Shown one piece after another: positions 28,501-37,330 of a stretch of DNA of 64,000 bases. The DNA is taken from contig JAUYQQ010000015.1 of assembly GCA_030697165.1 (NCBI GenBank), positions 62,001-126,000 on the forward strand, written 5' to 3'. Every line of letters starts with the position of its first letter. Positions within the stretch are counted from its first letter, which is position 1. The position numbers and the translations under genes are program-made. The notes beneath the pieces were generated by a model. That model saw only the letters and a list, made by a program, of their open reading frames with translations. It ran no database searches and was not told the origin of the DNA. Source of the stretch: Acidobacteriota bacterium. GTDB taxonomy: Bacteria > Acidobacteriota > Vicinamibacteria > Vicinamibacterales > UBA2999.

Positions 28501-28575
28501 TTGAGCGGCGGCCGCCGCGGACATCAGGGCGACCGTGACCAGGGCCAGCAGGACAGGGCGTAATCGATTCACCAT
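25558..28575 (-). CDS. TonB-dependent receptor with carboxypeptidase-regulatory domain
   Basis: A 1005-aa SusC/OmpA-like receptor: signal peptide ([26 protein letters not shown]), a CarboxypepD_reg beta-sandwich (about 27-115; [35 protein letters not shown]), plug ([51 protein letters not shown]) and a barrel ending KVSF. AAGGAGG lies 5 nt before the ATG at 28575, fixing the start. Same general type as the partial receptor at the left edge. Probably imports oligosaccharides or other large nutrients. Confidence 0.94.
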   Translation of the reverse strand: [1005 protein letters not shown]

Positions 28576-28592
28576 CGGAGCCTCCTTGGAGT

Positions 28593-29108
28593 TCATGCCA
28601 TTGTAGCGCCCCGCAGAGCGCCCTGGACGAGGGCCAGGTAGTCGGGACGATCGGCCGGTGAGTGATGGCGGTACTCCGACAGCACGCCACCGTGTTGCAC
28701 GACAAAGACGCCGGGCAGCTGGCGCATCAACCCCGCAGGCTGCGGCCCGAACCCGTGCGAGAGCGCGCACACCGCGCCGCGCGCCCACACCACCGGGTCG
28801 ACGAGCGCCTGGGGACCGGTGCGTCCCAGGCCAAAGGCCCGATAGTGAGCAAGGGTGGGATCGCTGATGCGGACCACATCGGGGAGACGGTATTTGGCGA
28901 AGAACGGTTCCGCCTCTTCCGGCGACCCGCCGTGCACGAACGCCACGCGCACCCCGGCCGCGTCGAGCTGCGGCTTGACCTTCGCGACGTCGGCCACCGC
29001 TTCGCGGCAGAAGGTGCAGCCAAACGACCGCAGCAGCACCACGAGCACTGGGTCGTCCGCCAGGTTTCGCAGCGGCGAGTCCGCGGGAAGGTCCAGGGTG
29101 TCAGGCAC
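28593..29108 (-). CDS. Peroxiredoxin-like (AhpC/TSA) protein
   Basis: A thioredoxin-fold protein of about 171 aa of the AhpC/TSA antioxidant type (peroxiredoxin-like 2 group). The redox motif is [10 protein letters not shown], followed by [21 protein letters not shown] and [22 protein letters not shown] at 29108 overlaps the transaldolase stop and is taken as start; the open frame runs further to 29228 but that part is transaldolase read in another frame. No clear ribosome-binding site, so coupling to the upstream gene is likely. Confidence 0.78.
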   Translation of the reverse strand: MPDTLDLPADSPLRNLADDPVLVVLLRSFGCTFCREAVADVAKVKPQLDAAGVRVAFVHGGSPEEAEPFFAKYRLPDVVRISDPTLAHYRAFGLGRTGPQALVDPVVWARGAVCALSHGFGPQPAGLMRQLPGVFVVQHGGVLSEYRHHSPADRPDYLALVQGALRGATMA

Positions 29109-30057
29109 GTTGGCTAGCGGCCCACTGTTCGAGCTTGCGGCCGTCCTCGTAGAAGCGGCGAATGCCGTCCGACAACTTCTCCACCGCCATGGCGTCCTGG
29201 TTGTGCAGGAAGCGATAGCTCTTCTCATCGAGCGTAATCTTCTCTTCGGCTGAGGCGCGCGCGCCCTCGACGGTCAGGCGCGGCGCGATCTCACCGTCGG
29301 TCTTCTGGAGCGAGTCGAGCAGGTCGGGGCTGATCGTCAGCAGGTCGCAACCGGCCAACCCGGTGATCTGTTCGACCTTGCGGAAACTGGCGCCCATCAC
29401 CTGGGTTTCATAGCCGAACTTCTTGTAGTAGTGATAAATGCGCGTGACCGACTGCACGCCGGGGTCCTGGTCGGCCGGGATCTCCGCCCCGCCCTCCTTG
29501 CGGTAGTAGTCGTAGATGCGGCCGACGAACGGCGAGATCAGGGTCACGCCGGCTTCGGCGCACGCCACCGCCTGCGCGAAGCTGAACAGCAGCGTCAGGT
29601 TGCAGTGAATGCCCTCGCGCTCGAGATCGGCGGCGGCGCGAATGCCCTCCCACGTGCTGCCCACCTTAATCAGGATGCGCGCCCGCTCGACGCCGGCGGC
29701 TTCGTACAGGCCAATCAGCTCGCGCGCCTTGGCGATGGTGCCGGCAGTATCGAAACTGAGGCGCGCGTCCACCTCGGTCGAGACGCGGCCCGGCACGATC
29801 TTCAGAATCTCGCGGCCGAAGTTCACCGACAGGCGGTCCATGAACGCCTCGGTGCGCCCCGCCTCGGCCAGGCCCAGCCGGTCGGCGTCGGCCCGCGCCG
29901 CCTCCACGAGCGGCCGATACTGCGGCTGCTGCGCCGCCTTCAGCAACAGCGACGGGTTGGTCGTCGCATCCTGCGGGCGGAACTGCCGCATGGACTCGAT
30001 GTCGCCGGTATCGGCCACGACGGTGGTCACGCGCTTGAGCGAGTCGAGCAGGGACAT
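29101..30057 (-). CDS. tal: Transaldolase
   Basis: A 318-aa class I transaldolase of the TalB type, which moves the dihydroxyacetone unit between sedoheptulose-7-phosphate and glyceraldehyde-3-phosphate. Signatures: [10 protein letters not shown] near the N-terminus, the Schiff-base Lys (about 130) in [42 protein letters not shown] and [18 protein letters not shown] ends 7 nt before the ATG, fitting a leaderless transcript. It diverges from the glucokinase-isomerase fusion across a 70-nt gap. Confidence 0.95.
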   Translation of the reverse strand: MSLLDSLKRVTTVVADTGDIESMRQFRPQDATTNPSLLLKAAQQPQYRPLVEAARADADRLGLAEAGRTEAFMDRLSVNFGREILKIVPGRVSTEVDARLSFDTAGTIAKARELIGLYEAAGVERARILIKVGSTWEGIRAAADLEREGIHCNLTLLFSFAQAVACAEAGVTLISPFVGRIYDYYRKEGGAEIPADQDPGVQSVTRIYHYYKKFGYETQVMGASFRKVEQITGLAGCDLLTISPDLLDSLQKTDGEIAPRLTVEGARASAEEKITLDEKSYRFLHNQDAMAVEKLSDGIRRFYEDGRKLEQWAASQRA

Positions 30058-30070
30058 GCAGATAAGGATA

Positions 30071-30106
30071 GTGCCAAAGGTGCCAGGGGTGCCAAAGGTG
30101 CCAAGG
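30071..30106. repeat. GTGCCAARG 9-bp tandem array, copy C
   Basis: Four 9-bp units (GTGCCAAAG, GTGCCAGGG, GTGCCAAAG, GTGCCAAGG) occupy the divergent promoter region between tal and the glucokinase-isomerase gene. They resemble the GGTGCCTAR arrays at 13085 and 21624. Confidence 0.85.
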
Positions 30107-30127
30107 GTGCGGGTATGCTTGAAGCCA

Positions 30128-32416
30128 ATGCGGGTTCTGGTTATCGACGTGGGCGGGACCCACGTCAAGCTGATGCACACCGGAAGCTCCGAGGCGCGCA
30201 AGTTCGACTCGGGCGACGGGTTCACGCCCCGGCAGGTGGTGGAGGGAATCGAGGCCCTGACCGCCGATTGGACCTACGACCACATCACCATCGGGATTCC
30301 CAGCCCGGTCATCCGCGGCCGAGTCGTCCAGGAGCCCTGGAACCTGGGCACGGGCTGGGTGGGCTTCGACTGGGAGGCCGCGTTCGGCGTGCCGGTGCGG
30401 ATCATGAACGACGCCGCCATGCAGGCCCTCGGCAGCGACGAAGGCGGGCGCATGCTGTTTCTCGGCCTGGGCTCCGGACTCGGCACTGCGCTCGTGGACG
30501 AAGGCACGGTGGTGGCCCTCGAGCTGGCCCACCTGCCGTTCAAGGATCAGACGTTTGAAGATCTGCTGGGCCAGCGCGGGCTGACGGCGCTCGGCACCGA
30601 CGCCTGGCGGCCGATCGTCCTCGAGGGCTGCGAGATGCTGCGCGCGGCGGTGGCCGCCGAGTACATCGTGCTGGGCGGCGGCAACGCGCGGCTGTTCGAT
30701 GAACTGCCGCCCACCATTCGGCGCGGTCACAACGACCGGGCGTTCGAGGGCGGCTTCCGCGCGTGGGACCAGCCTGAGCCGGCAGCCACCAGGCCGGCCG
30801 CGGGCCTGCGATCGCTCTCCACCTGGGCGCCGCGCCAGCCGCTGCGCGAGTTGTTCGCCGCCGACCCGGGGCGGGCCGAACGGTTCTCGCTCGCGCTTGG
30901 CGACCACCTGCAGATCGACTACTCGAAGAACCTGATCACGGACGAGGCGATGAAGGCGCTGGTGGAGCTGGCGCGCAAGACCGGCGTCGAGGCGCTGCGC
31001 GACCAGATGTTCGCCGGCGCGGCCATCAACACCACCGAGCACCGCGCGGTGCTGCACATCGCCCTGCGCAACCGCTCGGCGCGGCCGGTGCTGCTCGACG
31101 GCCGTGATGTGATGCCCGACGTCCGCGCCGCCCTCGACCACATCCGGCGGTTCGCCGATGCGGTGCGGGGCGGATCGTGGCTGGGTTACACCGGCCTGCG
31201 CATCACCGACGTGGTCAACCTCGGCATCGGCGGCTCCGACCTCGGCCCGGCGATGGTGACCCTGGCGCTGGCGCCGTACACGCGCGAAGGTCCGCGCGTG
31301 CATTTCGTCTCGAACGTCGACGGCACCCATCTCGCCGAGACGCTCCGCCCCCTGCATCCGGCGACCACGCTCTTCACCATCGCGTCGAAGACGTTCACGA
31401 CGCAGGAAACCATGGTCAACGCGCAGTCGGCGCGCGAGTGGTTCATGGCGCGGGCCAAGGACGATCAAGCAATCGCCAAGCACTTCGTCGCCATCTCGAC
31501 CAACGAGGCCGCGGTGCGCGCCTTTGGCATCGCGCCCGAGAACATGTTCGTGTTCTGGAACTGGGTCGGCGGCCGGTACTCGCTATGGTCGTCAATTGGT
31601 CTGCCGATTGCGCTGGCGGCCGGCTACGGCCACTTCGAGCAGCTCCTCGCCGGCGCGCACGAGATGGACGAACACTTCCGGACCGCGCCCATTGAACAGA
31701 ACGCGCCGATGGTGCTGGCCCTGCTGGGGGTGTGGTACTCGAGCGTGCTCGGCGCCGAGACGCAGGCCGTGCTGCCGTACGAGCAGTACCTGCAACGCCT
31801 GCCCGCGTACCTGCAACAGCTCGACATGGAAAGCAACGGCAAGCGGGTCGACCGCGAGGGCAAGCCGGTGGAGGCGCTGACCGCGCCGATCGTCTGGGGC
31901 GAGCCCGGCACCAACGGCCAGCACGCGTTCTACCAGCTGCTGCACCAGGGCACGCGGCTGGTGCCCTGCGACTTCCTGGCCGGGATCGAGTCGCACCACG
32001 CGGCCGGCGACCACCATCGCCTGCTGCTGGCCAACTGCTTCGCCCAGACCGAGGCGCTGATGCGCGGCAAGAACGAAGACGAGGTGCGCGCCGAGCTGAC
32101 GGCGCAAGGCCTGACGGGCGACGCCCTCGAACAACTGCTGCCGCACAAGGTGTTTCCCGGCAACCGGCCGTCCACCACCATCCTCTACCGGAAGCTGGGC
32201 CCCCGCACCATCGGCATGCTGCTGGCGCTATACGAACACAAGGTGTTCACGATGGGCGCGATCTGGAACATCAACTCATTCGATCAGTGGGGCGTCGAAC
32301 TCGGCAAGCAGCTGGCGACGGCGGTGGCCGCCGACCTCGCCTCGCCCAGCCCCACCCGCAGCCACGACAGCTCGACCAACCGGCTGATCAACGCCACCAA
32401 GCTGCACCTCGGCTAG
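30128..32416 (+). CDS. ROK glucokinase - glucose-6-phosphate isomerase fusion
   Basis: One 762-aa open frame. Residues about 1-220 are a ROK kinase of the polyphosphate-glucokinase-like group: phosphate loop [11 protein letters not shown], catalytic Asp in [26 protein letters not shown] in place of the usual E-L-G-H, and the end motif [22 protein letters not shown]. Residues about 225-762 are a full [39 protein letters not shown] and [15 protein letters not shown]. Together they would convert glucose to fructose-6-phosphate. No stop or start codon break is seen at the junction. TATGCT lies 8 nt before the ATG. Its 3' end overlaps the convergent GGDEF-EAL gene by 4 nt. Confidence 0.9.
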   Translation: MRVLVIDVGGTHVKLMHTGSSEARKFDSGDGFTPRQVVEGIEALTADWTYDHITIGIPSPVIRGRVVQEPWNLGTGWVGFDWEAAFGVPVRIMNDAAMQALGSDEGGRMLFLGLGSGLGTALVDEGTVVALELAHLPFKDQTFEDLLGQRGLTALGTDAWRPIVLEGCEMLRAAVAAEYIVLGGGNARLFDELPPTIRRGHNDRAFEGGFRAWDQPEPAATRPAAGLRSLSTWAPRQPLRELFAADPGRAERFSLALGDHLQIDYSKNLITDEAMKALVELARKTGVEALRDQMFAGAAINTTEHRAVLHIALRNRSARPVLLDGRDVMPDVRAALDHIRRFADAVRGGSWLGYTGLRITDVVNLGIGGSDLGPAMVTLALAPYTREGPRVHFVSNVDGTHLAETLRPLHPATTLFTIASKTFTTQETMVNAQSAREWFMARAKDDQAIAKHFVAISTNEAAVRAFGIAPENMFVFWNWVGGRYSLWSSIGLPIALAAGYGHFEQLLAGAHEMDEHFRTAPIEQNAPMVLALLGVWYSSVLGAETQAVLPYEQYLQRLPAYLQQLDMESNGKRVDREGKPVEALTAPIVWGEPGTNGQHAFYQLLHQGTRLVPCDFLAGIESHHAAGDHHRLLLANCFAQTEALMRGKNEDEVRAELTAQGLTGDALEQLLPHKVFPGNRPSTTILYRKLGPRTIGMLLALYEHKVFTMGAIWNINSFDQWGVELGKQLATAVAADLASPSPTRSHDSSTNRLINATKLHLG

Positions 32417-34557
32417 CGGGTAGTCACCCGGGTACTCAGCCGGGTAGGCGGCACCGCGAACGGCGCCATCGACAGCAGCCGGCCGAAGGCATCGGCGTCC
32501 ACCGCCGGGCTGAAGTGGTAGCCCTGCCCCTCGTCACACATCTCGTCGCGCAAGAACTTCAACTGGTGGCGGGTCTCCACGCCTTCGGCCACCACCCGGC
32601 AGCCCAGTCCCTTACCGAGCGCAATCACCGCACTCACCAGCGGCGCGCCGGTGGTGGTCGGCAGAATGTCGCGCACGAACGACTGATCGATCTTGAGCAC
32701 ATCGACCGGGCAGTGTTGCAGGTAGCTCAAGCTCGACGGTCCGGTCCCGAAGTCATCGACCTTGAGGATCACGCCGCACTTCTTCAACATCTCGAGCAGC
32801 GGCATGGTCGTGGACGAATCGAGCATCAGCGCGCTTTCCGTCAATTCGAGCTCGAGATACTGCGCCTCGAGCGGCGTCTCTTTCAAGAAGCGCATGATGT
32901 CGTCCAGGAAGCCCGGGGTCCGGAACTGCCGCGCCGAGACATTCACCGCGACGGGCACGGGCGGAAGCCCGAGGTCCTGCCAGGCCCTGGCCTGCCGGCA
33001 CGCTTCCTGGAGCGCCCAGCGTCCCATCGGGATGATCAGCGCCGACGCTTCGGCGGCAGGAATGAACTGATCGGGCGCGACCAGGCCGCGCGACGGGTGG
33101 CGCCAGCGGATCAGCGCCTCGGCGCCGCTGATGGCGCCAGTCGCCAGGTTGATGGTCGGCTGGTAGTGCAACACGAACTGCTCGGCCTCGACCGCCTGGC
33201 GCAGCTCCGACTCGAGCGACCGGATCGGCACGGACCGGCCCTCGAGGTCGGCACGGTAGAACCCCACCTGGTTGCGGCCCGCACTCTTGGCCTGGTACAT
33301 CGCCGCGTCGGCTCGCGTAATCAGCGAGTGGGCGTCCTGCCCGTCCTCGGGATACAGGCTGACGCCGACACTGACCGTCAGCGACAGCTCGTGGCCGTCG
33401 ATCAAGTGCGGCTCACTGACCGACTGGACGATCTTGTCGGCGATCACGCCGGCATCGCCGGCATGGTCCACCTCCGACAGCAGCACCAGGAACTCGTCGC
33501 CGCCGTGGCGGCTGACGGTATCGGACTCGCGCACGCAGGCGGTCAGCCGCCTGGCAATCGACTTCAGCACCTGGTCGCCGATCGTGTGGCCCAGGGTGTC
33601 GTTGATGTGCTTGAACTTGTCGCAGTCGATGAACAGCACCGCGAGTCGCCGGCCGTAGCGGCGCGACAGCGCGATCGAGCGCGCCAGCCGATCGCTCAGC
33701 AGCGTGCGGTTCGGCAGTGAGGTAAGGGCGTCGTGCTCGGCCAGGTGCAGCATTTGCAGCCGGCGCTCACGCGACACGATCACGTCGCGGAAGATGATCA
33801 CGGCGCCGAGGATCTCGCCGTGGCGGTCGTGAATCGGCGCCGCCGAGTGCTCGATCGAGGTCTCGGCGCCGGCCCGGCTGACCAGCACGTAGTTGCCCTT
33901 CATGCGCACCTTGCGGTTATGCCCGATGGCCACGCGGGACGGGTCCTCGGCGGGCTGGCCGGTCAGGCCGTCGGTGACGTCGAACACTTCGGCCAGCGGC
34001 CGCGCGAAGGCCTCGGACCGGGTCCACCCGGTCAACGCCTCGGCTTCGCCGTTGAGATAGGTGATGTTGCCGAGGGTATCGGTGGTCAGCACGGCGTCGC
34101 CGATCGAGTTGAGCGTGATCTCGGCGCGCTCGCGCTCGACGAACTTCTGCTCGTCGAGCCCGCGCCGCTCGAACATCATGGCAATCAGCTGGCACAGGCT
34201 GCGGGTGTCGAGATGGTTGGTGACCACGTAATCGGTGGCGCCGGATTCGACCGCCCGCCGGGCGAGCGCCTGGTCGCCGGCCTGGGCCAGCAGCATGATC
34301 GCCACGCCCGGGGCCACCTTGCGAATACGTGCGATGGCGCCCAGATCTTCGCGCGCCGCCGGCAACGACAGGTCGAGCAGCACGGCGCTGACCGCATGGC
34401 GTTCAAGCCAGCGCACGCCGGCATCGACGGTCCGAACAGATTCGACCGCCAGCACGGCTGGAGCGGCCCGCAGCAGGTGCTCGACCGACTGCGCTCCATG
34501 AGCTTCTCCTTCGATGAGGAGCAGAAGTGGTACGGCGCGACCGTACGGGGATTGCAT
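32413..34557 (-). CDS. REC-PAS-GGDEF-EAL protein (c-di-GMP turnover)
   Basis: A 714-aa cytoplasmic protein. The receiver (about 8-130) has a candidate Asp in LLDLSLP but a degenerate acidic pocket (IEGEA) and no clear Lys, so it may not be phosphorylated normally. A PAS domain (about 145-265), GGDEF ([11 protein letters not shown], about 352) and EAL (AEALIRW about 480, [27 protein letters not shown]) follow; both catalytic sites look intact, so synthesis, degradation or both are possible. A -24/-12 element lies just upstream and the gene diverges from the exosortase, linking c-di-GMP to this locus. Confidence 0.93.
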   Translation of the reverse strand: MQSPYGRAVPLLLLIEGEAHGAQSVEHLLRAAPAVLAVESVRTVDAGVRWLERHAVSAVLLDLSLPAAREDLGAIARIRKVAPGVAIMLLAQAGDQALARRAVESGATDYVVTNHLDTRSLCQLIAMMFERRGLDEQKFVERERAEITLNSIGDAVLTTDTLGNITYLNGEAEALTGWTRSEAFARPLAEVFDVTDGLTGQPAEDPSRVAIGHNRKVRMKGNYVLVSRAGAETSIEHSAAPIHDRHGEILGAVIIFRDVIVSRERRLQMLHLAEHDALTSLPNRTLLSDRLARSIALSRRYGRRLAVLFIDCDKFKHINDTLGHTIGDQVLKSIARRLTACVRESDTVSRHGGDEFLVLLSEVDHAGDAGVIADKIVQSVSEPHLIDGHELSLTVSVGVSLYPEDGQDAHSLITRADAAMYQAKSAGRNQVGFYRADLEGRSVPIRSLESELRQAVEAEQFVLHYQPTINLATGAISGAEALIRWRHPSRGLVAPDQFIPAAEASALIIPMGRWALQEACRQARAWQDLGLPPVPVAVNVSARQFRTPGFLDDIMRFLKETPLEAQYLELELTESALMLDSSTTMPLLEMLKKCGVILKVDDFGTGPSSLSYLQHCPVDVLKIDQSFVRDILPTTTGAPLVSAVIALGKGLGCRVVAEGVETRHQLKFLRDEMCDEGQGYHFSPAVDADAFGRLLSMAPFAVPPTRLSTRVTTR

Positions 34558-34569
34558 GGCAACCTACAG

Positions 34570-34585
34570 AGCAAATTCGTTGCCG
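34570..34585 (-). promoter_or_regulatory. Sigma-54 type promoter of the GGDEF-EAL gene
   Basis: On the minus strand it reads CGGCAACGAATTTGCT, with GG and GC at the exact sigma-54 spacing and one mismatch to TGGC-N7-TTGC. The predicted start (about 34559) is 2 nt before the ATG at 34557, giving a leaderless mRNA. Confidence 0.6.
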
Positions 34586-34666
34586 TGTCTACTCACATAC
34601 CAGCGTCAGTCACGAGGGCCCGGGAGGTGCATGGTTCGCGGACAAAAGTCAGGGCATGAACGGACT

Positions 34667-34677
34667 CTGTGACACAG
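34667..34677. promoter_or_regulatory. Palindrome CTGTGACACAG between divergent sigma-54 promoters
   Basis: An 11-bp perfect palindrome about 80 bp upstream of the exosortase start and about 110 bp upstream of the GGDEF-EAL start. TGTGACAC also occurs at 55359-55366, upstream of another predicted sigma-54 promoter, so it is a candidate activator-binding site. Confidence 0.35.
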
Positions 34678-34727
34678 CGTGGTCAGTATTACGCCGATCC
34701 GCCAGTGAGGCCCGGCCTCCTCAATGT

Positions 34728-34743
34728 TGGCAACCCATTTGCT
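34728..34743 (+). promoter_or_regulatory. Sigma-54 promoter of the exosortase operon
   Basis: TGGCAACCCATTTGCT matches TGGC-N7-TTGC exactly. The predicted transcription start, 12 nt after the -12 C, is about 34754, only 6 nt before the ATG. Confidence 0.72.
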
Positions 34744-34759
34744 CTAAGCAGGGTGGAAC

Positions 34760-35638
34760 ATGACGCGCACGAACGATAACCTGATCCCCATTGTGCTCGT
34801 CGCGAGCGGCGTGCTGCTGGCGTTCTGGCCCGTCATCACCGGCCTGATCGACGCCTGGTCCACCGACGACAACTACTCACACGGCTTCTTCATTGTGCCG
34901 CTCGCCGCTTACTTCGCGTGGGAGCGGCGCGCGCACTTCGAGCGCGCCGAGGTACGCCCGTCACTGGTGGGTCTCGCGGTCGTCGCGCTCAGCATGGTGC
35001 TGCTGGTGGCCGGCATGCTCGGCGCCGAATACTTCCTGTCGCGCGTGGCCCTGATTGGCACCGTCGCGGGCAGCGTGCTGTTCCTCGGCGGGTGGGCCCG
35101 CCTGCGCGTGCTGGCCTTTCCGCTGGCCTTCCTGCTGTTGATGGTGCCGCTGCCGGCACTGATCTTCAACAAGATCGCCTTTCCCCTGCAGCTCCTGGCG
35201 TCGAACCTCGGCGAGTACTCGATTAGCGCCATGGAGATTCCGATCCTGCGCGAGGGCAACGTCCTGATCCTGGCCAACGCCACGCTGGAAGTCGCCGAGG
35301 CCTGCAGCGGCATCCGCTCGCTGGTCTCGCTGTTCACCCTGGGCATCGTGTTCGGCTACTTCGCCGACCGCCGCGTCTGGGTGCGGTCGGTAATCGCCTT
35401 GTCGGCGATTCCGGTCGCCATCATCGCCAATGGCCTGCGGGTCGCCAGCGCCGGCGTGGCCGCGCACAATTACGGCACCGAGGGTGTCGAGGGTGTCTTC
35501 CACGATGCCTCGGGCTGGGTGGTCTTCATCGTCGCGTTCCTGATGATGCTGGGCATTCAACGAATCCTTCTTCATTTCGCGCCGCCCCGGGCGACGCAGA
35601 CGTCGCCCCAGCTCGGGCCGCGCGAGAGTCACGCATGA
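34760..35638 (+). CDS. Exosortase (XrtA/EpsH type)
   Basis: A 292-aa multi-pass membrane transpeptidase-like protein that sorts PEP-CTERM proteins. The catalytic triad typical of exosortases is visible: Cys182 in EACSGIRSL, Arg227 in NGLRVAS and His248 in FHDASGW. There are about eight membrane segments, and the N-terminal DDNYSHGFFIVPLAAY is characteristic of EpsH proteins. It overlaps the next gene by 4 nt (ATGA) and heads the exopolysaccharide locus. The XrtA subtype is inferred from the neighbouring PrsT, amidotransferase and sugar transferase genes. Confidence 0.94.
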   Translation: MTRTNDNLIPIVLVASGVLLAFWPVITGLIDAWSTDDNYSHGFFIVPLAAYFAWERRAHFERAEVRPSLVGLAVVALSMVLLVAGMLGAEYFLSRVALIGTVAGSVLFLGGWARLRVLAFPLAFLLLMVPLPALIFNKIAFPLQLLASNLGEYSISAMEIPILREGNVLILANATLEVAEACSGIRSLVSLFTLGIVFGYFADRRVWVRSVIALSAIPVAIIANGLRVASAGVAAHNYGTEGVEGVFHDASGWVVFIVAFLMMLGIQRILLHFAPPRATQTSPQLGPRESHA

Positions 35639-36288
35639 ACGGTTCCCTGGTCCGCGCGATCGCGGTGTTCGCCTGCCTGGTGTCGGCGGCGGTGTTCATG
35701 GCCAACGCCCGAGGGTCCGAGGCGCCGATTGTCCGAACGACGTTCGCGTCGTTCCCCATGACGATTGCTGGCTGGGAGGCGGTCAACGACCCGCCCATGG
35801 AGAAAGAGATCCTCGCAGTGCTCGGCGTGGACGACTACCTGTCGCGCGCCTACTACCGGCCCGACGGCGCCGGGGTCGGCCTCTACATGGGGTTCTACGG
35901 CAGCCAGCGCCAGGGCGATACCATCCACTCGCCGCTCAACTGTCTGCCCGGCGCCGGCTGGGAGCCGCTGTCCGAGGGACGCAAGGTGATCGCCGACGCG
36001 GGTGGCCCCGGCGTGGACATCGAAGTCAATCGCTACGTCGTGCAGAAGGGTCTCGATCGGCAGTTGGTGCTCTATTGGTACCAGGCGCGCGGCCGGGTCG
36101 TCGCCAGCGAGTACAAGAGCCGCGCGTTGCTGATCGGTGACGCCATTCGTTTCAACCGCACCGACGGCTCGATGATTCGCGTGATCACACCAATTCCGCT
36201 TGGCAGCGACGGCGCTGACGCGGAACGTCTCGCCACCGAGTTCGTGCTCTCGCTCTTCCCTCTCCTCGCTGGATACCTCCCTTCCTAG
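35635..36288 (+). CDS. EpsI domain protein, exosortase-associated
   Basis: A 217-aa protein with one N-terminal membrane segment (LVRAIAVFACLVSAAVFMAN) and an EpsI domain. Typical features are FPMTIAGWEAVNDPPMEKEILAVLGVDDYLSRAY, Y-G-S-Q..GDTIHSPLNCLPGAGW and the WYQARGRVVASEYKS strand. EpsI is almost always next to or fused with exosortases; its biochemical role is not established. Translation is coupled to the exosortase by a 4-nt overlap. Confidence 0.92.
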   Translation: MNGSLVRAIAVFACLVSAAVFMANARGSEAPIVRTTFASFPMTIAGWEAVNDPPMEKEILAVLGVDDYLSRAYYRPDGAGVGLYMGFYGSQRQGDTIHSPLNCLPGAGWEPLSEGRKVIADAGGPGVDIEVNRYVVQKGLDRQLVLYWYQARGRVVASEYKSRALLIGDAIRFNRTDGSMIRVITPIPLGSDGADAERLATEFVLSLFPLLAGYLPS

Positions 36289-36297
36289 TCTTCTCAC

Positions 36298-36318
36298 GGG
36301 AGTGCATCGCGCACTCCC
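36298..36318 (+). terminator. Hairpin after EpsI
   Basis: An 8-bp perfect stem with a 5-nt loop, but no T-run follows (ATTCCACG). It may be a weak terminator or an mRNA 3'-end stabiliser. Confidence 0.4.
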
Positions 36319-36489
36319 ATTCCACGTCAATCCCTTTGAGATTAGTCGCCGCTACGAATGTCATTCGGGGTGCGTCCCGTGGTGGTCTTTTGTCTGACCC
36401 GCAACGGACTACCCGCGATGTGGCGTTCCCGCAATTACTTACGGGTGTGCGGTTTACGCGTCGCGTCAACAGATTGGCAAGCGCACGCA

Positions 36490-36505
36490 TGGCAGAAGGA
36501 TTGCT
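36490..36505 (+). promoter_or_regulatory. Sigma-54 promoter of the PEP-CTERM gene
   Basis: TGGCAGAAGGATTGCT is an exact match to the -24/-12 consensus core. Predicted start is about 36516, leaving a 66-nt leader with a GGAGGG ribosome-binding site. Confidence 0.75.
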
Positions 36506-36581
36506 CTAGAAGGGAGTGTCGAGCCAAGCGCAATTCCGCGCCGGGGGAGATAGCAGTAAGACACTGATTCGGAGGGCACGG

Positions 36582-37274
36582 ATGGTAAACAAGTTGAAGG
36601 TGGCAGTCATCGCCGCTTTGGCGATGACAGTGATGGCGACGTCGGCGATGGCCGCGACGATCATCGATTTCAGGAACGGAGCCGCCGCGGCGGGCGGGGC
36701 AATTACATTCGACGGGACCAACGCCATCGGCAACGATCTGCCGATTGGTCTGGTCGAAGTCTTCGGTGCGCCAACCAATAATGGCGTATTCGCAGTTACC
36801 GGGATGCTGACGAACTCGTCGGGTATGGTCGGCGACCTGGACTTCAACACCACGAGCGGGAGCGACTTCATCACCATCATGGGTTGCATCCCCGGCCTCG
36901 GGGTCGGCACTTTCCTCGCGGATGGCACCTGCACCGCTCCCGTGGCGCTTCTCTCGGGCTCCATCGACAGCTTCAACGCTTCCAACCAGGGCACACCCGG
37001 CAACGAGAAGGGCGCCATCTGGATGGTCGGCCCCGACACCAAGCACGCCGACCTCCTCTCGGCCATCGGCCTGGCGCCGAACACCCCGTTCGAGCTGTTC
37101 GGCTTCGCCCTGCTGACCGGTCCCCTGGGCCAGACGCCCCAGAAGTCGATCAGCACCGACATCCGCAACTCCGAAATGGCGCCCATTCCGGAACCGGCCA
37201 CGATGATGTTGCTCGGCACCGGCCTGCTGGCCGCCTTCAGGGCTCGTCGCAAGCAGCAACAGCAGCTGCTGTGA
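36582..37274 (+). CDS. PEP-CTERM sorting-domain protein
   Basis: A 230-aa exported protein with signal peptide (MVNKLKVAVIAALAMTVMA, cleavage near AMAA), a Gly/Thr/Asn-rich beta-sandwich-like body and a C-terminal PEP-CTERM signal: IPEPATMML at about 202, hydrophobic LLGTGLLAAF and the basic tail RARRKQQQQ. It is the only clear exosortase substrate in the window. GGAGGG lies 5-6 nt before the ATG; the longer frame to 36516 has no such site. It has its own promoter rather than sharing the exosortase operon. Confidence 0.92.
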   Translation: MVNKLKVAVIAALAMTVMATSAMAATIIDFRNGAAAAGGAITFDGTNAIGNDLPIGLVEVFGAPTNNGVFAVTGMLTNSSGMVGDLDFNTTSGSDFITIMGCIPGLGVGTFLADGTCTAPVALLSGSIDSFNASNQGTPGNEKGAIWMVGPDTKHADLLSAIGLAPNTPFELFGFALLTGPLGQTPQKSISTDIRNSEMAPIPEPATMMLLGTGLLAAFRARRKQQQQLL

Positions 37275-37307
37275 ACTGGCGTGTCCTTCCGGCGATAAGG
37301 CTCGGGT

Positions 37308-37330
37308 AAGGCACTCCACCGGGGTGCCTT
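37308..37330 (+). terminator. Hairpin after the PEP-CTERM gene
   Basis: AAGGCAC ... GTGCCTT, a 7-bp stem (10 with two mismatch-free inner CC/GG pairs possible), 33 nt past the stop codon; no strong T-run follows. Confidence 0.5.

Larger units (their letters stand above)
36289..36581. other. Intergenic region between epsI and the PEP-CTERM gene
   Basis: 293 nt without a protein-like frame. It holds a perfect hairpin (GGGAGTGC-ATCGC-GCACTCCC, 36298-36318) 10 nt after the EpsI stop, then the sigma-54 promoter at 36490 and a leader of about 66 nt. Confidence 0.7.
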
